A DNA stretch of 15,351 nucleotides from Candidatus Aminicenantes bacterium UBA876 (GTDB lineage Bacteria; Acidobacteriota; Aminicenantia; UBA2199). The notes beneath the pieces are model-generated. The model saw only the letters and a program-made list of their open reading frames with translations. It did no database searches and was not told where the DNA came from. Shown piece after piece: positions 6,939-14,658 of this stretch. The stretch spans positions 1-15,351 of the forward strand of contig DBFQ01000037.1 in the NCBI GenBank assembly GCA_002294665.1, written 5' to 3'. Made by a program: the position numbers and the translations under genes. The first letter of the stretch is position 1, and each line of letters begins with the position of its first letter.

Positions 6939-8435
6939 TCAGGTTTCGCTGGATTCGACTTCCGATTCCAGGCGGCGGATCTCATCCTTGATGATTCGCT
7001 CCGCCAACGGCGGCACGACTTCCCAGAGGATCTCCTTGACCGCAATACTCAACTTGTCTTCCATCCGCCGGGCCAGTTGTTCGGGGTCAATATCGCTCAG
7101 GCGGGATTGAGCGGCCGGTTCGGCTTGCGGGGCGGATTCAGGAACTCCGGTTGCTTCCGGGATAAGGTCGGTTTCGCTTCCCGTTTCCACTTCGAAAAAA
7201 GCCGGTTCTTCGGCTGCATTTTTTTCTTCAGGGGCGGCCGGGTTGTCCAGCAGCCGTTCGGCATCGGTATCTTCACTGATTGTGTATACGTTTTCTTCAA
7301 TTTCGCCTTGAAACGAAGCCTCTACATCCTCGACCGCTGAAGGCGCGTCTGTTTCATAAGCGGCTTCGCTCCCGGGAATCGGTGGCGGTGTTTCTGCATC
7401 GGGTGCAGCTTCATGAGGTGCGAAGATATCATCTCTCTGGCGGGGTTCCGGTGCTTCGGCAAATGCCTGGGCGAGCTCCGCTTCCGACAACGTGTCGTGG
7501 GAGTCCGCGTCACGATCCGCAGTCGCGGAAGCGGGAATGTCCGGCGGAGAAGGAGCGGCTTCCTCGGCATCGATGCCGAAATCACTGTCCGCGGCGTCGC
7601 CTTCCCGGGGAAGCGATTCGTCGGCGGGAAAATCACCGAAACGGAACTCATCGGGTTTGGGCACCTCCAGGTCGGGTTCTTCCAGATGGGATTGCCGTTC
7701 GCGTTCAATTTCCTTTTCCAGTAATTCGTCGATATCCGTGTTCTGCGAATCTTCCTGGAATGGGTTGGCCATCTCTTCGGCGTTGTCATCGGGCTTCAGG
7801 GAATCATCACGATCCGGTTGAGCTCCCTGGGTGATCTCTTCGGATGGAACCACGTCGTCTCTCATGAATTCGCCGGTATCCGATTTCTTGGGGGCGGCGG
7901 GTGCCAAATCGGATGCGACCTCTTCCTGGATGTCGGAAAAACTGATGTCGTCTGCGGCTTCTTCGTCAAAGCCGGAAATTTCCGGTAAGTCGTCGGGGAA
8001 TGAATCGGAGATTTCCTGTTCCACATCCGCTGCGGGTGCGGGTGCGGGTGCGGCCGGACGGTCTACCTCCAGCAGTTCCTTGACGGATTTCACCAGCGCA
8101 TTGGAATCAAAGGGCTTGGTGATGATTTCCTGGTATTTGAGCTCTTTCAGCAGCTCTTCGTTAACCGGTTCAAAGCCGCCCTTGAGCAGGAAAACATGCG
8201 TATGTGAAAGAGACGGGGTTTCGTTGACGAATTTACAGACCTGGTAGCCGTTGAATTCGGGTAGGCGGATATCCACCAGAACCACGTGGGGAGTCAGCTC
8301 GAGCAACTTTTCGCGCAAAGGGGTGCCGCTTTCGAATGTAACCAATTCTATGTCCGATTCTTCTGAGAATGATAATTCCACGATCCGGCGGATGGTATAA
8401 CTGCTGTCAGCCAGCAAAACTTTGTATTTACTCAT
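6939..8435 (-). CDS. Receiver-domain protein with long acidic linker and conserved C-terminal helical motif
   Basis: 498 residues in three parts. Residues 1-123 are a CheY-like receiver with acidic Asp10, phospho-acceptor Asp55 (VVLVDIRLPEFNGYQ) and Lys107 (ITKPFD). The Thr/Ser switch position falls in VFLLKGGFEP and is not Thr or Ser, a pattern I associate with a receiver subfamily of deltaproteobacteria and acidobacteria-like phyla. Residues about 124-445 are low-complexity, rich in Asp, Glu, Pro, Ala and Ser, and begin with an Ala-Pro hinge; they are probably disordered. Residues 446-498 form a compact predicted helical unit containing WEVVPPLAERIIKDEIRRL. There is no DNA-binding or enzymatic output domain, so output is probably by protein interaction or oligomerisation. 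AGGAGG precedes the ATG by four bases. First gene of the operon with the ValRS-like gene and birA. Confidence 0.85.
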   Translation of the reverse strand: MSKYKVLLADSSYTIRRIVELSFSEESDIELVTFESGTPLREKLLELTPHVVLVDIRLPEFNGYQVCKFVNETPSLSHTHVFLLKGGFEPVNEELLKELKYQEIITKPFDSNALVKSVKELLEVDRPAAPAPAPAADVEQEISDSFPDDLPEISGFDEEAADDISFSDIQEEVASDLAPAAPKKSDTGEFMRDDVVPSEEITQGAQPDRDDSLKPDDNAEEMANPFQEDSQNTDIDELLEKEIERERQSHLEEPDLEVPKPDEFRFGDFPADESLPREGDAADSDFGIDAEEAAPSPPDIPASATADRDADSHDTLSEAELAQAFAEAPEPRQRDDIFAPHEAAPDAETPPPIPGSEAAYETDAPSAVEDVEASFQGEIEENVYTISEDTDAERLLDNPAAPEEKNAAEEPAFFEVETGSETDLIPEATGVPESAPQAEPAAQSRLSDIDPEQLARRMEDKLSIAVKEILWEVVPPLAERIIKDEIRRLESEVESSET

Positions 8436-8459
8436 TCATCCTCCTGTGACCCTGATTTT

Positions 8460-8488
8460 GGTGTATCAAGTTTGGTTCAGAAAGTCAA
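8460..8488 (-). promoter_or_regulatory. Probable promoter of the receiver-protein operon
   Basis: On the minus strand, TTGACT (5 of 6), a 17-bp spacer and TACACC (3 of 6), with an expected start near 8453, 18 bases before the ATG. A small palindrome, GTCAA-G-TTGAC at 8484-8494, overlaps the -35 box and could be an operator half or chance. Confidence 0.45.
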
Positions 8489-8538
8489 GTTGACCGCCAG
8501 GCGGGCGTTACGCATCAGGTAATGAGGTTGAATTGGTG

Positions 8539-8567
8539 TTGACTTTTGCTTTTTTTTGTTGTATTGG
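8539..8567 (+). promoter_or_regulatory. Possible promoter of the M23 peptidase gene
   Basis: TTGACT (5 of 6), a 17-bp T-rich spacer and TATTGG (a poor -10). If used, transcription would begin near 8574, five bases before the ATG at 8579, where no Shine-Dalgarno sequence is visible. The weak -10 makes this uncertain. Confidence 0.35.
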
Positions 8568-8578
8568 GTGTAACTGGT

Positions 8579-9493
8579 ATGCGTAAAAAGGATAAGGTCT
8601 ATTCCATAATTGTTGTATCCGGAGCAACCACATCCAGCAGGAAGTTCTCGGTATCGGAACGCGCTCTGCGTGTAGCCGCAGGGGTTACCCTGGTGTTTCT
8701 TGCACTGTCCGGGTTTGCCGTTATCGACTCAATCTCCACGGCTGCAGATCAACGCAAGTTAAAGCAGTTGCAGGCGGATGTGGTGGAAAAGGACCGCCTC
8801 ATCGCCGATTTAAGCCGGAAAGTCGAAACCCTGGATCTCAGCATTCAGCGCATGGAGGTCTACACGGACCGGATCCTGGTGGCTGCAGGGCTCAAGTCGC
8901 CGCTGGCCTTACGCGAAGTGGGCAGCGGCGGCCCGATTGAATTTCGTGCGGACCCGATTGTTCCAGCCGCAGAGGCCGCGCCCGTATCCGGAACCGGAGA
9001 TATCCTGGGGCGTGCTTCTCAACTCGACACGAAATCCCGGGAACTGGAAAGCACCCTCAAGTACGTGCGCAGCGTGATCGATAAACAGAAAATGCGCCTG
9101 GCTTCAACACCTTCCATCTGGCCGACCCGTGGATATCTGACGGATGGTTTCGGGGAGCGCCGTCACCCGATCACCGGGAAACGGGATTTTCATCATGGCC
9201 TGGATATCGCCACGCAACTGGGGAACCGGGTGATCGCACCCGCCAACGGACTGGTATTGTGCGCAGAAAAACGCTCTTATTACGGCAACCTGATCATCAT
9301 CGATCACGGGTACGGCTTTACCACCCGTTACGGACACCTGGCCTCTTTTAATGTCAAGGAGGGCCAACGGGTCAAACGCGGGGACGTGATCGGATACGTG
9401 GGAAGCACGGGGATGAGTTCGGCGCCTCATCTGCATTACGAGGTCCGTGTGTTCGGCAAACCCCGTAACCCGCTCAGTTACATGATTGATTAG
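8579..9493 (+). CDS. Membrane-anchored M23 (LytM-type) peptidase
   Basis: 304 residues. A short cytoplasmic N-terminus (MRKKDKVYSIIVV) is followed by one transmembrane segment at about 29-50, a coiled coil at about 55-95 and a linker, then a LytM/peptidase M23 domain at about 180-300. The zinc ligand motifs are intact: HHGLDIA (His205, Asp209) and HLH (284-286), so it may be an active peptidoglycan endopeptidase or an envelope-biogenesis factor acting outside the inner membrane. The N-terminal pattern of basic start, IIVV, S-rich loop, KFSVS and hydrophobic helix is typical of this family. This argues for ATG 8579 rather than the in-frame TTG at 8546, which would add 11 hydrophobic residues. 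It is divergent from the receiver-protein operon and is followed 26 bases later by the YprB-like gene. Confidence 0.9.
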   Translation: MRKKDKVYSIIVVSGATTSSRKFSVSERALRVAAGVTLVFLALSGFAVIDSISTAADQRKLKQLQADVVEKDRLIADLSRKVETLDLSIQRMEVYTDRILVAAGLKSPLALREVGSGGPIEFRADPIVPAAEAAPVSGTGDILGRASQLDTKSRELESTLKYVRSVIDKQKMRLASTPSIWPTRGYLTDGFGERRHPITGKRDFHHGLDIATQLGNRVIAPANGLVLCAEKRSYYGNLIIIDHGYGFTTRYGHLASFNVKEGQRVKRGDVIGYVGSTGMSSAPHLHYEVRVFGKPRNPLSYMID

Positions 9494-9494
9494 A

Positions 9495-9514
9495 AACCCC
9501 TGGCAAGCGGGGTT
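9495..9514 (+). promoter_or_regulatory. Small hairpin covering the ribosome binding site of the YprB-like gene
   Basis: AACCCC and GGGGTT form a perfect 6-bp stem with an 8-nt loop, starting just after the M23 stop codon. The only plausible Shine-Dalgarno (GGGG) for the following TTG start is in the 3' arm, seven bases before the start. No T run follows, so it is not a terminator. It could couple or damp translation. Confidence 0.35.
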
Positions 9515-9519
9515 GTCCA

Positions 9520-10800
9520 TTGGCGAAAACACGCGATAAACTGGAGAGACTGGATCAATCCATCCACAGGCAATGGAACCGCCTGGATGCGGAATCCGGA
9601 TTGAGTACGCGGGAAAAACTCGACCGCCTGGTACGGTCGCGGCTTTCGGTTTCGTGCGCCGATAAGCACCGGCCCGAACCGCGGGTCAACCCGCCCGCCG
9701 AACTTCCGCCTTTCCTGGAAAGGGAGTACATCTACGAGGACGCAATCCGCCTGGGGGGATTTCGCATCGCGGATCTGCGGGAAATCCGCTCACGGGAGCT
9801 GGCTGTTCTCGGGGGCGATCCGGCATTTGCGCAAATTGATCCCCGGGGCATGTTGTTTTTCGATACGGAAACCACCGGACTGGCCGGGGGCACCGGCACG
9901 ATCGCCTTCATGCTCGGATTCGGTTACCTGACGGATCATGGTTTCCTGGTGCGCATTTTCGTATTGTCGGACATCAACCGGGAAAAAGAATTTCTCGAGC
10001 GGGTGGACGCCTTCCTGCTGGAGCGGCATGCGAGCGCGGGAGTCACGTACAACGGCAAATGCTTCGATTATCCCTTGATGGAGACACGCTACATCCTGCA
10101 GAGAAAGCGGTTTCCCCTGCTGTCTCTGCCCCATCTCGATTTTCTCTATCCCGCACGCATGTTGTGGCGGCATACCTATCCGTCGCGGCGGCTGGGTTAT
10201 CTGGGAGACATGCTGCTGGGGTTGAGCCGGGATGAAGACGTGGACGGCGCGGAAATTCCCCGGCTGTACTTTGAGTTTCTACGCAGTGGAGACTTGTCGA
10301 TTCTGGACGCCGTTATGGAACACAACGCCCTTGATCTTCTGGGACTGGCCATGCTGGTCAACCTGGGAACACATTGTTTGACGGACCTTTCCCATACCCG
10401 TGACGAAGGCGAAATACTGGGAACCGCGCGCCTGCTGGAGAGCGCGGGGGAACTTGACGCGGCCGTGGAGCGCCTGGAAACCGTCCGTATCGTGGCGCAA
10501 CGCCCGGATGTGCAAGCGCAGGCATTAAAGCGATTGTCGCAGATCCGTAAGAAAAAGAGACTGTTCAAGGAAGCCCTCGAGTTGTGGGAGGAATTGCGCT
10601 TCATGGGAGATCCCGGGGCCGTCCGCGAGTTGTCGATCCATTACGAGCACCGCGAAAGGGATCTGCGGCGGGCGCTGCAATTGGTGAGGGACGCGTTGCT
10701 CTCGGGCGGACTTTCCGGCCAGCAGCAGGCCGATCTCGAGCGGCGCCTGTTGCGCCTGACAAGTAAACTGGCAAAGCTGGAATCGGAGGATGGGGCTTGA
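9520..10800 (+). CDS. YprB-like RNase H-fold 3'-5' exonuclease-type protein with C-terminal TPR-like helices
   Basis: 426 residues. Residues about 108-285 form an RNase H-like domain of the YprB type with DEDD-like acidic residues: FFDTETTGL (Asp115, Glu117), TYNGKCFDYPL (Asp183), LPHLDFLYPAR (Asp207) and EHNALDLLGLA (His268, Asp272). Such domains cleave nucleic acids with two metals; the substrate of this family is not established. The C-terminal third (about 295-420) is helical and TPR-like (AGELDAAVERLETV, KEALELWEEL). The start is TTG at 9520 with a weak GGGG upstream; no in-frame ATG or GTG gives a better start before the conserved domain. It probably shares a transcript with the M23 gene. 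The rpsU promoter's -35 box overlaps its stop codon. Confidence 0.87.
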   Translation: MAKTRDKLERLDQSIHRQWNRLDAESGLSTREKLDRLVRSRLSVSCADKHRPEPRVNPPAELPPFLEREYIYEDAIRLGGFRIADLREIRSRELAVLGGDPAFAQIDPRGMLFFDTETTGLAGGTGTIAFMLGFGYLTDHGFLVRIFVLSDINREKEFLERVDAFLLERHASAGVTYNGKCFDYPLMETRYILQRKRFPLLSLPHLDFLYPARMLWRHTYPSRRLGYLGDMLLGLSRDEDVDGAEIPRLYFEFLRSGDLSILDAVMEHNALDLLGLAMLVNLGTHCLTDLSHTRDEGEILGTARLLESAGELDAAVERLETVRIVAQRPDVQAQALKRLSQIRKKKRLFKEALELWEELRFMGDPGAVRELSIHYEHRERDLRRALQLVRDALLSGGLSGQQQADLERRLLRLTSKLAKLESEDGA

Positions 10801-10825
10801 CAGGTTGCCTCTACTCAGGTATATT
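10797..10825 (+). promoter_or_regulatory. Near-consensus sigma70 promoter of rpsU
   Basis: TTGACA (6 of 6), a 17-bp spacer and TATATT (5 of 6). The -35 box overlaps the TGA stop codon of the preceding gene. The expected start is near 10832, giving a leader of about 29 nt to the TTG start. Confidence 0.85.
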
Positions 10826-10844
10826 GACGAAGGATTTTTCCAAT

Positions 10845-10857
10845 AAGGCAGGTGATC
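10845..10857 (+). promoter_or_regulatory. Extended Shine-Dalgarno that decides the rpsU start
   Basis: AAGGCAGGTGATC equals the complement of the usual 16S rRNA 3' end (AAGGAGGTGATC) apart from one inserted C. It sits correctly for the TTG at 10861. The in-frame GTG at 10852 lies inside this site, so it is unlikely to be the start. Confidence 0.75.
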
Positions 10858-10860
10858 GTT

Positions 10861-11064
10861 TTGGCGTATGTAGAAGTGAATGCGAACGAGTCCGTTGAAA
10901 GCGCGTTGCGTCGTTTCAAGCGCAAAGTTCAGCAGGAAGCCATTATCAAGGAAATCAAGAAGCATTCCGTTTACCTCAAGCCGGGAGAAAAGCGCAGACT
11001 GAAAGACGCCCAGGCCAGAAAGCGGATGCGCAAACGGCTCAAACGCGAAATTTCGGACTTGTAA
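10861..11064 (+). CDS. rpsU: 30S ribosomal protein bS21
   Basis: 67 residues from the TTG at 10861 (MAYVEVNANES), within the normal size of bS21. The conserved core SALRRFKRKVQQEAI is followed by a basic helical tail (KPGEKRRLKDAQARKRMRKR) that contacts 16S rRNA near the anti-Shine-Dalgarno region of the small subunit. The TTG start is supported by the near-perfect Shine-Dalgarno just upstream and by the family N-terminus; starting at GTG 10852 would add three residues from within that site. It has its own strong promoter and is followed 46 bases later by two tRNA genes that may share its transcript. Confidence 0.95.
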   Translation: MAYVEVNANESVESALRRFKRKVQQEAIIKEIKKHSVYLKPGEKRRLKDAQARKRMRKRLKREISDL

Positions 11065-11110
11065 TCCATCCCTGAGAACCGCCGTCCGTTACTCATACAT
11101 TCGGGATTAC

Positions 11111-11184
11111 CGGGGCGTAGCGCAGTCTGGTAGCGTATCGGTTTTGGGAACCGAGGGTCGGAGGTTCAAATCCTCTCGCCCCGA
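11111..11184 (+). tRNA. tRNA-Pro (anticodon TGG)
   Basis: A full cloverleaf is visible: acceptor CGGGGCG pairing with CGCCCCG, a D-arm with AGCGCAGTCTGGTAGCG, anticodon stem TCGGT/ACCGA enclosing TTTGGGA (anticodon TGG), and T-arm GGAGGTTCAAATCCTCT. The discriminator base is A. The 3' CCA is not encoded. No clear promoter of its own; probably read from the rpsU promoter. Confidence 0.96.
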
Positions 11185-11196
11185 TCTTCCGAGAAT

Positions 11197-11269
11197 GCTC
11201 CCGTAGCTCAACGGACAGAGCAACTGACTTCTAATCAGTAGGCTGGGGGTTCGATTCCCTCCGGGAGCG
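11197..11269 (+). tRNA. tRNA-Arg (anticodon TCT)
   Basis: Cloverleaf with acceptor GCTCCCG/CGGGAGC, D-arm TAGCTCAACGGACAGAGCA, anticodon stem ACTGA/TCAGT enclosing CTTCTAA (anticodon TCT), and T-arm GGGGGTTCGATTCCCTC. The discriminator is G and CCA is not encoded. It lies 12 bases after tRNA-Pro. No convincing terminator is visible in the 90 bases after it. Confidence 0.96.
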
Positions 11270-11362
11270 TTCTTTCTTGGCGGGAATCTTTCCGGTCGTG
11301 CTTCTTCCCTTCAATCCGTCTTTCCATTTGCGCTGATGGGCGGTTTTTCCCGGGCGTATGGT

Positions 11363-11391
11363 TTGACTATCAAAACATTGCTTTTTATAAT
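11363..11391 (+). promoter_or_regulatory. Strong sigma70-type promoter of the kinase gene
   Basis: TTGACT (5 of 6), a 17-bp spacer and a perfect TATAAT at 11386-11391. The expected start is near 11398, leaving a leader of about 51 nt before the kinase ATG. Confidence 0.8.
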
Positions 11392-11448
11392 GATTGGCGT
11401 ATTGATACCAATTCCATTATGGAGTGACTGCACGAGTGATTCAGGGGC

Positions 11449-14238
11449 ATGAAAAAAAGTCACAGAGACACGCCAATTGAATCGACCCACCACGCATGCA
11501 GCCGCAATACTGAGTTTGAACCTTTGCCCGCGGGAACTCGAATCAATGACCGCTATCGATTAACGGCTTTTCTGGGAAGAGGGGGATTCGCCGCGGTTTA
11601 TGCGGCCGTTGATGAAATCCTGAACGAAAGTGTCGCGCTGAAGATTTTTTTTCATCAATTGAGTCTGGATCGGAACCGCATGCTGCGCATCAAGCGGGAA
11701 ATCAACCTCTCGCGGCGTATCGCCGATCCCCGGGTGGTTAAGGTTTTCTCCCTGGATCGCTGGCGCGACTCATGGTTCCTGGTGATGGAACTGGTGGAAG
11801 GCGAGACCCTGAAAAAGCGCCTGGATCGGGAAGGCGCGTGGGAGTGGAATGACTTCCGCCCGTTTTTTCTGGATATCCTGGCGGGAATCGCCGCCCTGCA
11901 CGGCCATAAGATCGTGCACCGTGATATCAAACCCTCCAATATCATGTTGCCCCATGCCGGGGGCGTCCGGATCCTGGATTTCGGCCTGGCTAAGGAACTG
12001 GAAGATCCCGAGCACAGTGTCAACCTGAACGAAATCGTCGGCACCCCGCGCTACCTTTCTCCCGAGCAGCTTCAGGGCGGGGAAGTGGATGTCCGTTCCG
12101 ACGTGTTTCAATTGGGGCTCCTGCTGCAGACGGTTTTGCGTGGGGCTCCGCCCATGGAGGGCATGGATACTTTGTCCATCCTGGCTCATCGCATGGGGCG
12201 CACGCCCGAGACGGTGAAACTGGAAGGACTGCGGCTTCCCCTCCAGGTTCGATTGGGCCTGGAAAGGGCGTTGAACAAGCTGCCTTTTCGTCGATTCCGG
12301 GATGCGGCGGCCATGCTGGCTTTCTTTTCATCTCCGCGGGGCGGGCGATCCGTTCTGCACATCTGGCTGCATAAGTGGAGTCCCGCAATCGTTGTGTTGC
12401 TGATTCTGGGTATTGCGCTCGCGGCCGTTTTCCGCGAATCCCGCGCCCAAAAACTCCCGGGCCGGCTGCGGATTGACGGCGGCCGGCTGGAATTGCTGAA
12501 TGAGGGGGGAGATGCCATCTGGCAAAAGGATTTTTCCCCGCGGCTGGTGTACAGGGCCGCCTTGCAGTGCTGTGTTCCTCCCATACAGAAGTATCGCAGC
12601 AACCTGTACGCCGGCCACATCGCCAACGTGTTCCTGTCATCGATCACCGATATGGATCGGCGCACCCAACCCACGCTGGGATCGACCGAAGGCGATGGGC
12701 GCATCATCCAGATTGATGAAAGCGGCGATATTTTGACGGATATGCCGCTGTCAACGGTGATTCGCGCCGGAGATTACGGCTATATCTCCCGCGGGTATAT
12801 CGAAGGCTATCAGGCGCGGGATCTGGATGGGGATCGCGCAGTTGAAATTGTTGCGCGCGTGCTCCACGGCCGGGGCATGTTCCCTTCCGCCCTGTTGTTC
12901 CTGACCAGCGGGCGGCTGGTTCAGATTACTTCACCCGGACATATCGGCCAGTGGAATGCCGTCCCCGAAGGAGATGGCAGATGGTGCCTGTGCGTCTCCG
13001 GCCGGGCAAACCGCATGGGGCATCTGGATTTCATCGCGCGCGTTCACCTTGATCTCAGCCGCGTTCAAGCGGGCGTTAAGATATGGCTGGTTCCGCATTT
13101 GATCGAGTCGCAAGCGACGTCCGCAGCGATGCCGCAATTACTGGTGTATTACCCAACCGGGTTCGGATCTGCGGGCGGCGGCAGATTGCCGGCACTGGGG
13201 GTGATCGAACTGGAGAGCCGTTCCGGATCGCGCCTGCGCATTGAAGCAGACGGTAGATTGCGGCTGAGTGAGGGCGATGAAGAGGTTGTGTTTTTTGATC
13301 CGCCGGAACGCCTGAGGCAGGTGTATGCGCAGATCCAGAAGGCATTGATGGCCCGTGACCTTCACTACCGCCTCGAAGAGGCGGCGGAATGCCTCGAGCG
13401 GGCCGCGGATGCCGGGGTTGAAAATCCCTGGCTGAAATCCGTGATCTGTCTTTTTCGTGGAGATGTGGCGGTGCGCCTGGGTCGCTACGCCGAAGGAAGA
13501 CGGTTCCTGGAGCGTGCGCTGGACCTGAATCCCGGAAGCAATGACGCGGCGCATCGATTGCTGGAAACGGAATTCCTGCAGAACGGTCCGCACGAGGCCC
13601 TGGCCCAGGTCATGGGGAAATATCGTGACCGCACCTATTTCTGGGGGCTCTCGGCGGGGAGGCAGTTTTTCCAGAGTCTTTGCCTGTTTCAGCAGGGTGA
13701 TTTCTCAGCGGTCGAGTTGTTTTCCAACCGCATGGAACAGGACGACCCGCGCAACGCGGAATTGCTGCGGCTGCTGCATGGTTTGCTGACCGGGGAACGC
13801 ATTGCGGCCCGATTGCCCGGGGAAAACAGTGAAATGTCGCTGCTGTATACCTGGGAAGAGTACCGCCTGTTGGAGGGTCGGGCCTTGCTGCTTGCCGGAG
13901 AAGATCCGCATAGAGGCGAATTCTGTTTCCGCGATGTGCAAACGTTTTCGAGGTTTCGTCGCCACCTTACCGCCATGTCCCTGGCCTGGTACATGTTGAA
14001 AAACAACCGCGCGGGCGAGGCGGAACGCCAGGCCCGCGATGCGTTTGCCGACCTGCAGAAACGCGTGCGCGGCGACCTGGAAACCCGTTTCTGGTGGTTC
14101 TATGACGCCTGGGTATACGGTTGCGTCATGGAAGAATTGGGGGACCGTTCGGAAGCCCGCCGGGGTTATGCGGCCAGTATTGCGGCCAATCCGCACACCG
14201 CCCTCGCCGCGCTGGCGCGGAAACGCTTAGCGGATTGA
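11449..14238 (+). CDS. Transmembrane Ser/Thr protein kinase with large C-terminal domain and TPR-like tail
   Basis: 929 residues. Residues about 36-293 are a Hanks-type kinase with all key elements: glycine loop GRGGFA (43-48), Lys65 in VALKIF, Glu84, HRDIKPSN (His157-Asn164), DFG (177-179) and SPE (204-206). It should therefore be catalytically active. One transmembrane helix follows at about 311-328 (SPAIVVLLILGIALAAVF). The remaining 600 residues are predicted to be on the far side of the membrane. They include beta-rich sequence with a calcium-loop-like DLDGD (458-462) that resembles FG-GAP repeats, then helical TPR-like repeats at about 625-925 (RRFLERALDLNPGSNDA, RGYAASIAANPHTALA). An in-frame stop at 11437 leaves ATG 11449 as the earliest start, although the AGGGG is only one base away from it. 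The stop overlaps the convergent S4-domain gene by 12 bases. Substrates are unknown. Confidence 0.92.
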   Translation: MKKSHRDTPIESTHHACSRNTEFEPLPAGTRINDRYRLTAFLGRGGFAAVYAAVDEILNESVALKIFFHQLSLDRNRMLRIKREINLSRRIADPRVVKVFSLDRWRDSWFLVMELVEGETLKKRLDREGAWEWNDFRPFFLDILAGIAALHGHKIVHRDIKPSNIMLPHAGGVRILDFGLAKELEDPEHSVNLNEIVGTPRYLSPEQLQGGEVDVRSDVFQLGLLLQTVLRGAPPMEGMDTLSILAHRMGRTPETVKLEGLRLPLQVRLGLERALNKLPFRRFRDAAAMLAFFSSPRGGRSVLHIWLHKWSPAIVVLLILGIALAAVFRESRAQKLPGRLRIDGGRLELLNEGGDAIWQKDFSPRLVYRAALQCCVPPIQKYRSNLYAGHIANVFLSSITDMDRRTQPTLGSTEGDGRIIQIDESGDILTDMPLSTVIRAGDYGYISRGYIEGYQARDLDGDRAVEIVARVLHGRGMFPSALLFLTSGRLVQITSPGHIGQWNAVPEGDGRWCLCVSGRANRMGHLDFIARVHLDLSRVQAGVKIWLVPHLIESQATSAAMPQLLVYYPTGFGSAGGGRLPALGVIELESRSGSRLRIEADGRLRLSEGDEEVVFFDPPERLRQVYAQIQKALMARDLHYRLEEAAECLERAADAGVENPWLKSVICLFRGDVAVRLGRYAEGRRFLERALDLNPGSNDAAHRLLETEFLQNGPHEALAQVMGKYRDRTYFWGLSAGRQFFQSLCLFQQGDFSAVELFSNRMEQDDPRNAELLRLLHGLLTGERIAARLPGENSEMSLLYTWEEYRLLEGRALLLAGEDPHRGEFCFRDVQTFSRFRRHLTAMSLAWYMLKNNRAGEAERQARDAFADLQKRVRGDLETRFWWFYDAWVYGCVMEELGDRSEARRGYAASIAANPHTALAALARKRLAD

Positions 14239-14652
14239 ACCCGGTTTGCCGCTTTTCAGCCGATTTACCTGGCGACGCTCTTTCTTGGTGGGGCGACCAC
14301 TCCCCGGCGCCCGCCCGCCCGCAATGAATCCGACGGGGTCGCGGCGGAAGTGGGCCCATCTCTCGAGTTCTTCAGCCGATGTGACCTCTTCGGCCAGTTC
14401 CACCGCCAAACGGGCGGAAACCCGTTTTACGGCCGGAGCCAGGACTCGCCAGCTGCGGGTGATGGGGGGCATGCGCACATCGACTTTGTCTCCGGGACTC
14501 ACGATTTGCGATGCCTTGCTCGCGCGCCCGTTGATCTGCACCCGGCCGCTGCGGCAGGCCTGGGTGGCCTGGGAACGGGATTTGAAAATGCGTGCGGCCC
14601 AGAGCCAACGGTCGATGCGGGCCTCCAGCGCTTCAGGGGTGGACTCCGACAT
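14227..14652 (-). CDS. hslR: Hsp15-like S4-domain RNA-binding protein
   Basis: 141 residues. The N-terminus is an S4 RNA-binding domain: RIDRWLWAARIFKSRSQATQ (12-31), RSGRVQINGRASKAS and IVSPGDKVDV. The basic C-terminus ends GRPTKKERRQVNRLK, the same layout as E. coli Hsp15 (HslR), which binds 50S subunits carrying stalled nascent chains and helps recycle them. I chose ATG 14652 because the S4 domain begins shortly after it and because a TATACT -10 box lies six bases upstream; a longer in-frame extension to 14847 would run through that promoter and has no homology. No Shine-Dalgarno precedes the ATG. It converges on the kinase gene with a 12-base overlap and is divergent from the activase gene. 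Confidence 0.88.
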   Translation of the reverse strand: MSESTPEALEARIDRWLWAARIFKSRSQATQACRSGRVQINGRASKASQIVSPGDKVDVRMPPITRSWRVLAPAVKRVSARLAVELAEEVTSAEELERWAHFRRDPVGFIAGGRAPGSGRPTKKERRQVNRLKSGKPGSIR

Positions 14653-14658
14653 GAATTC

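Noticed and set aside
6881..7045. Upstream extension of the ValRS-like frame to 7045
   Set aside because: It overlaps the end of the receiver gene, has no ValRS similarity (Arg/Ser-rich) and has a poorer start context than ATG 6880.
7831..8247. A Ser-rich plus-strand open frame opposite the receiver protein linker
   Set aside because: Serine richness is the reverse-strand reading of the Asp/Glu-rich linker codons; no independent support.
11270..11448. Terminator after tRNA-Arg
   Set aside because: Only weak inverted repeats (for example CCAT/ATGG before a GCGGTTTTT stretch) are present; none forms a convincing GC-rich stem followed by a T run.
11424..11480. Short 18-codon GTG-started frame in the kinase leader, overlapping the kinase start, as a regulatory upstream ORF
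   Set aside because: The ribosome binding site is weak, the peptide has no special codon pattern, and such short frames are expected by chance.
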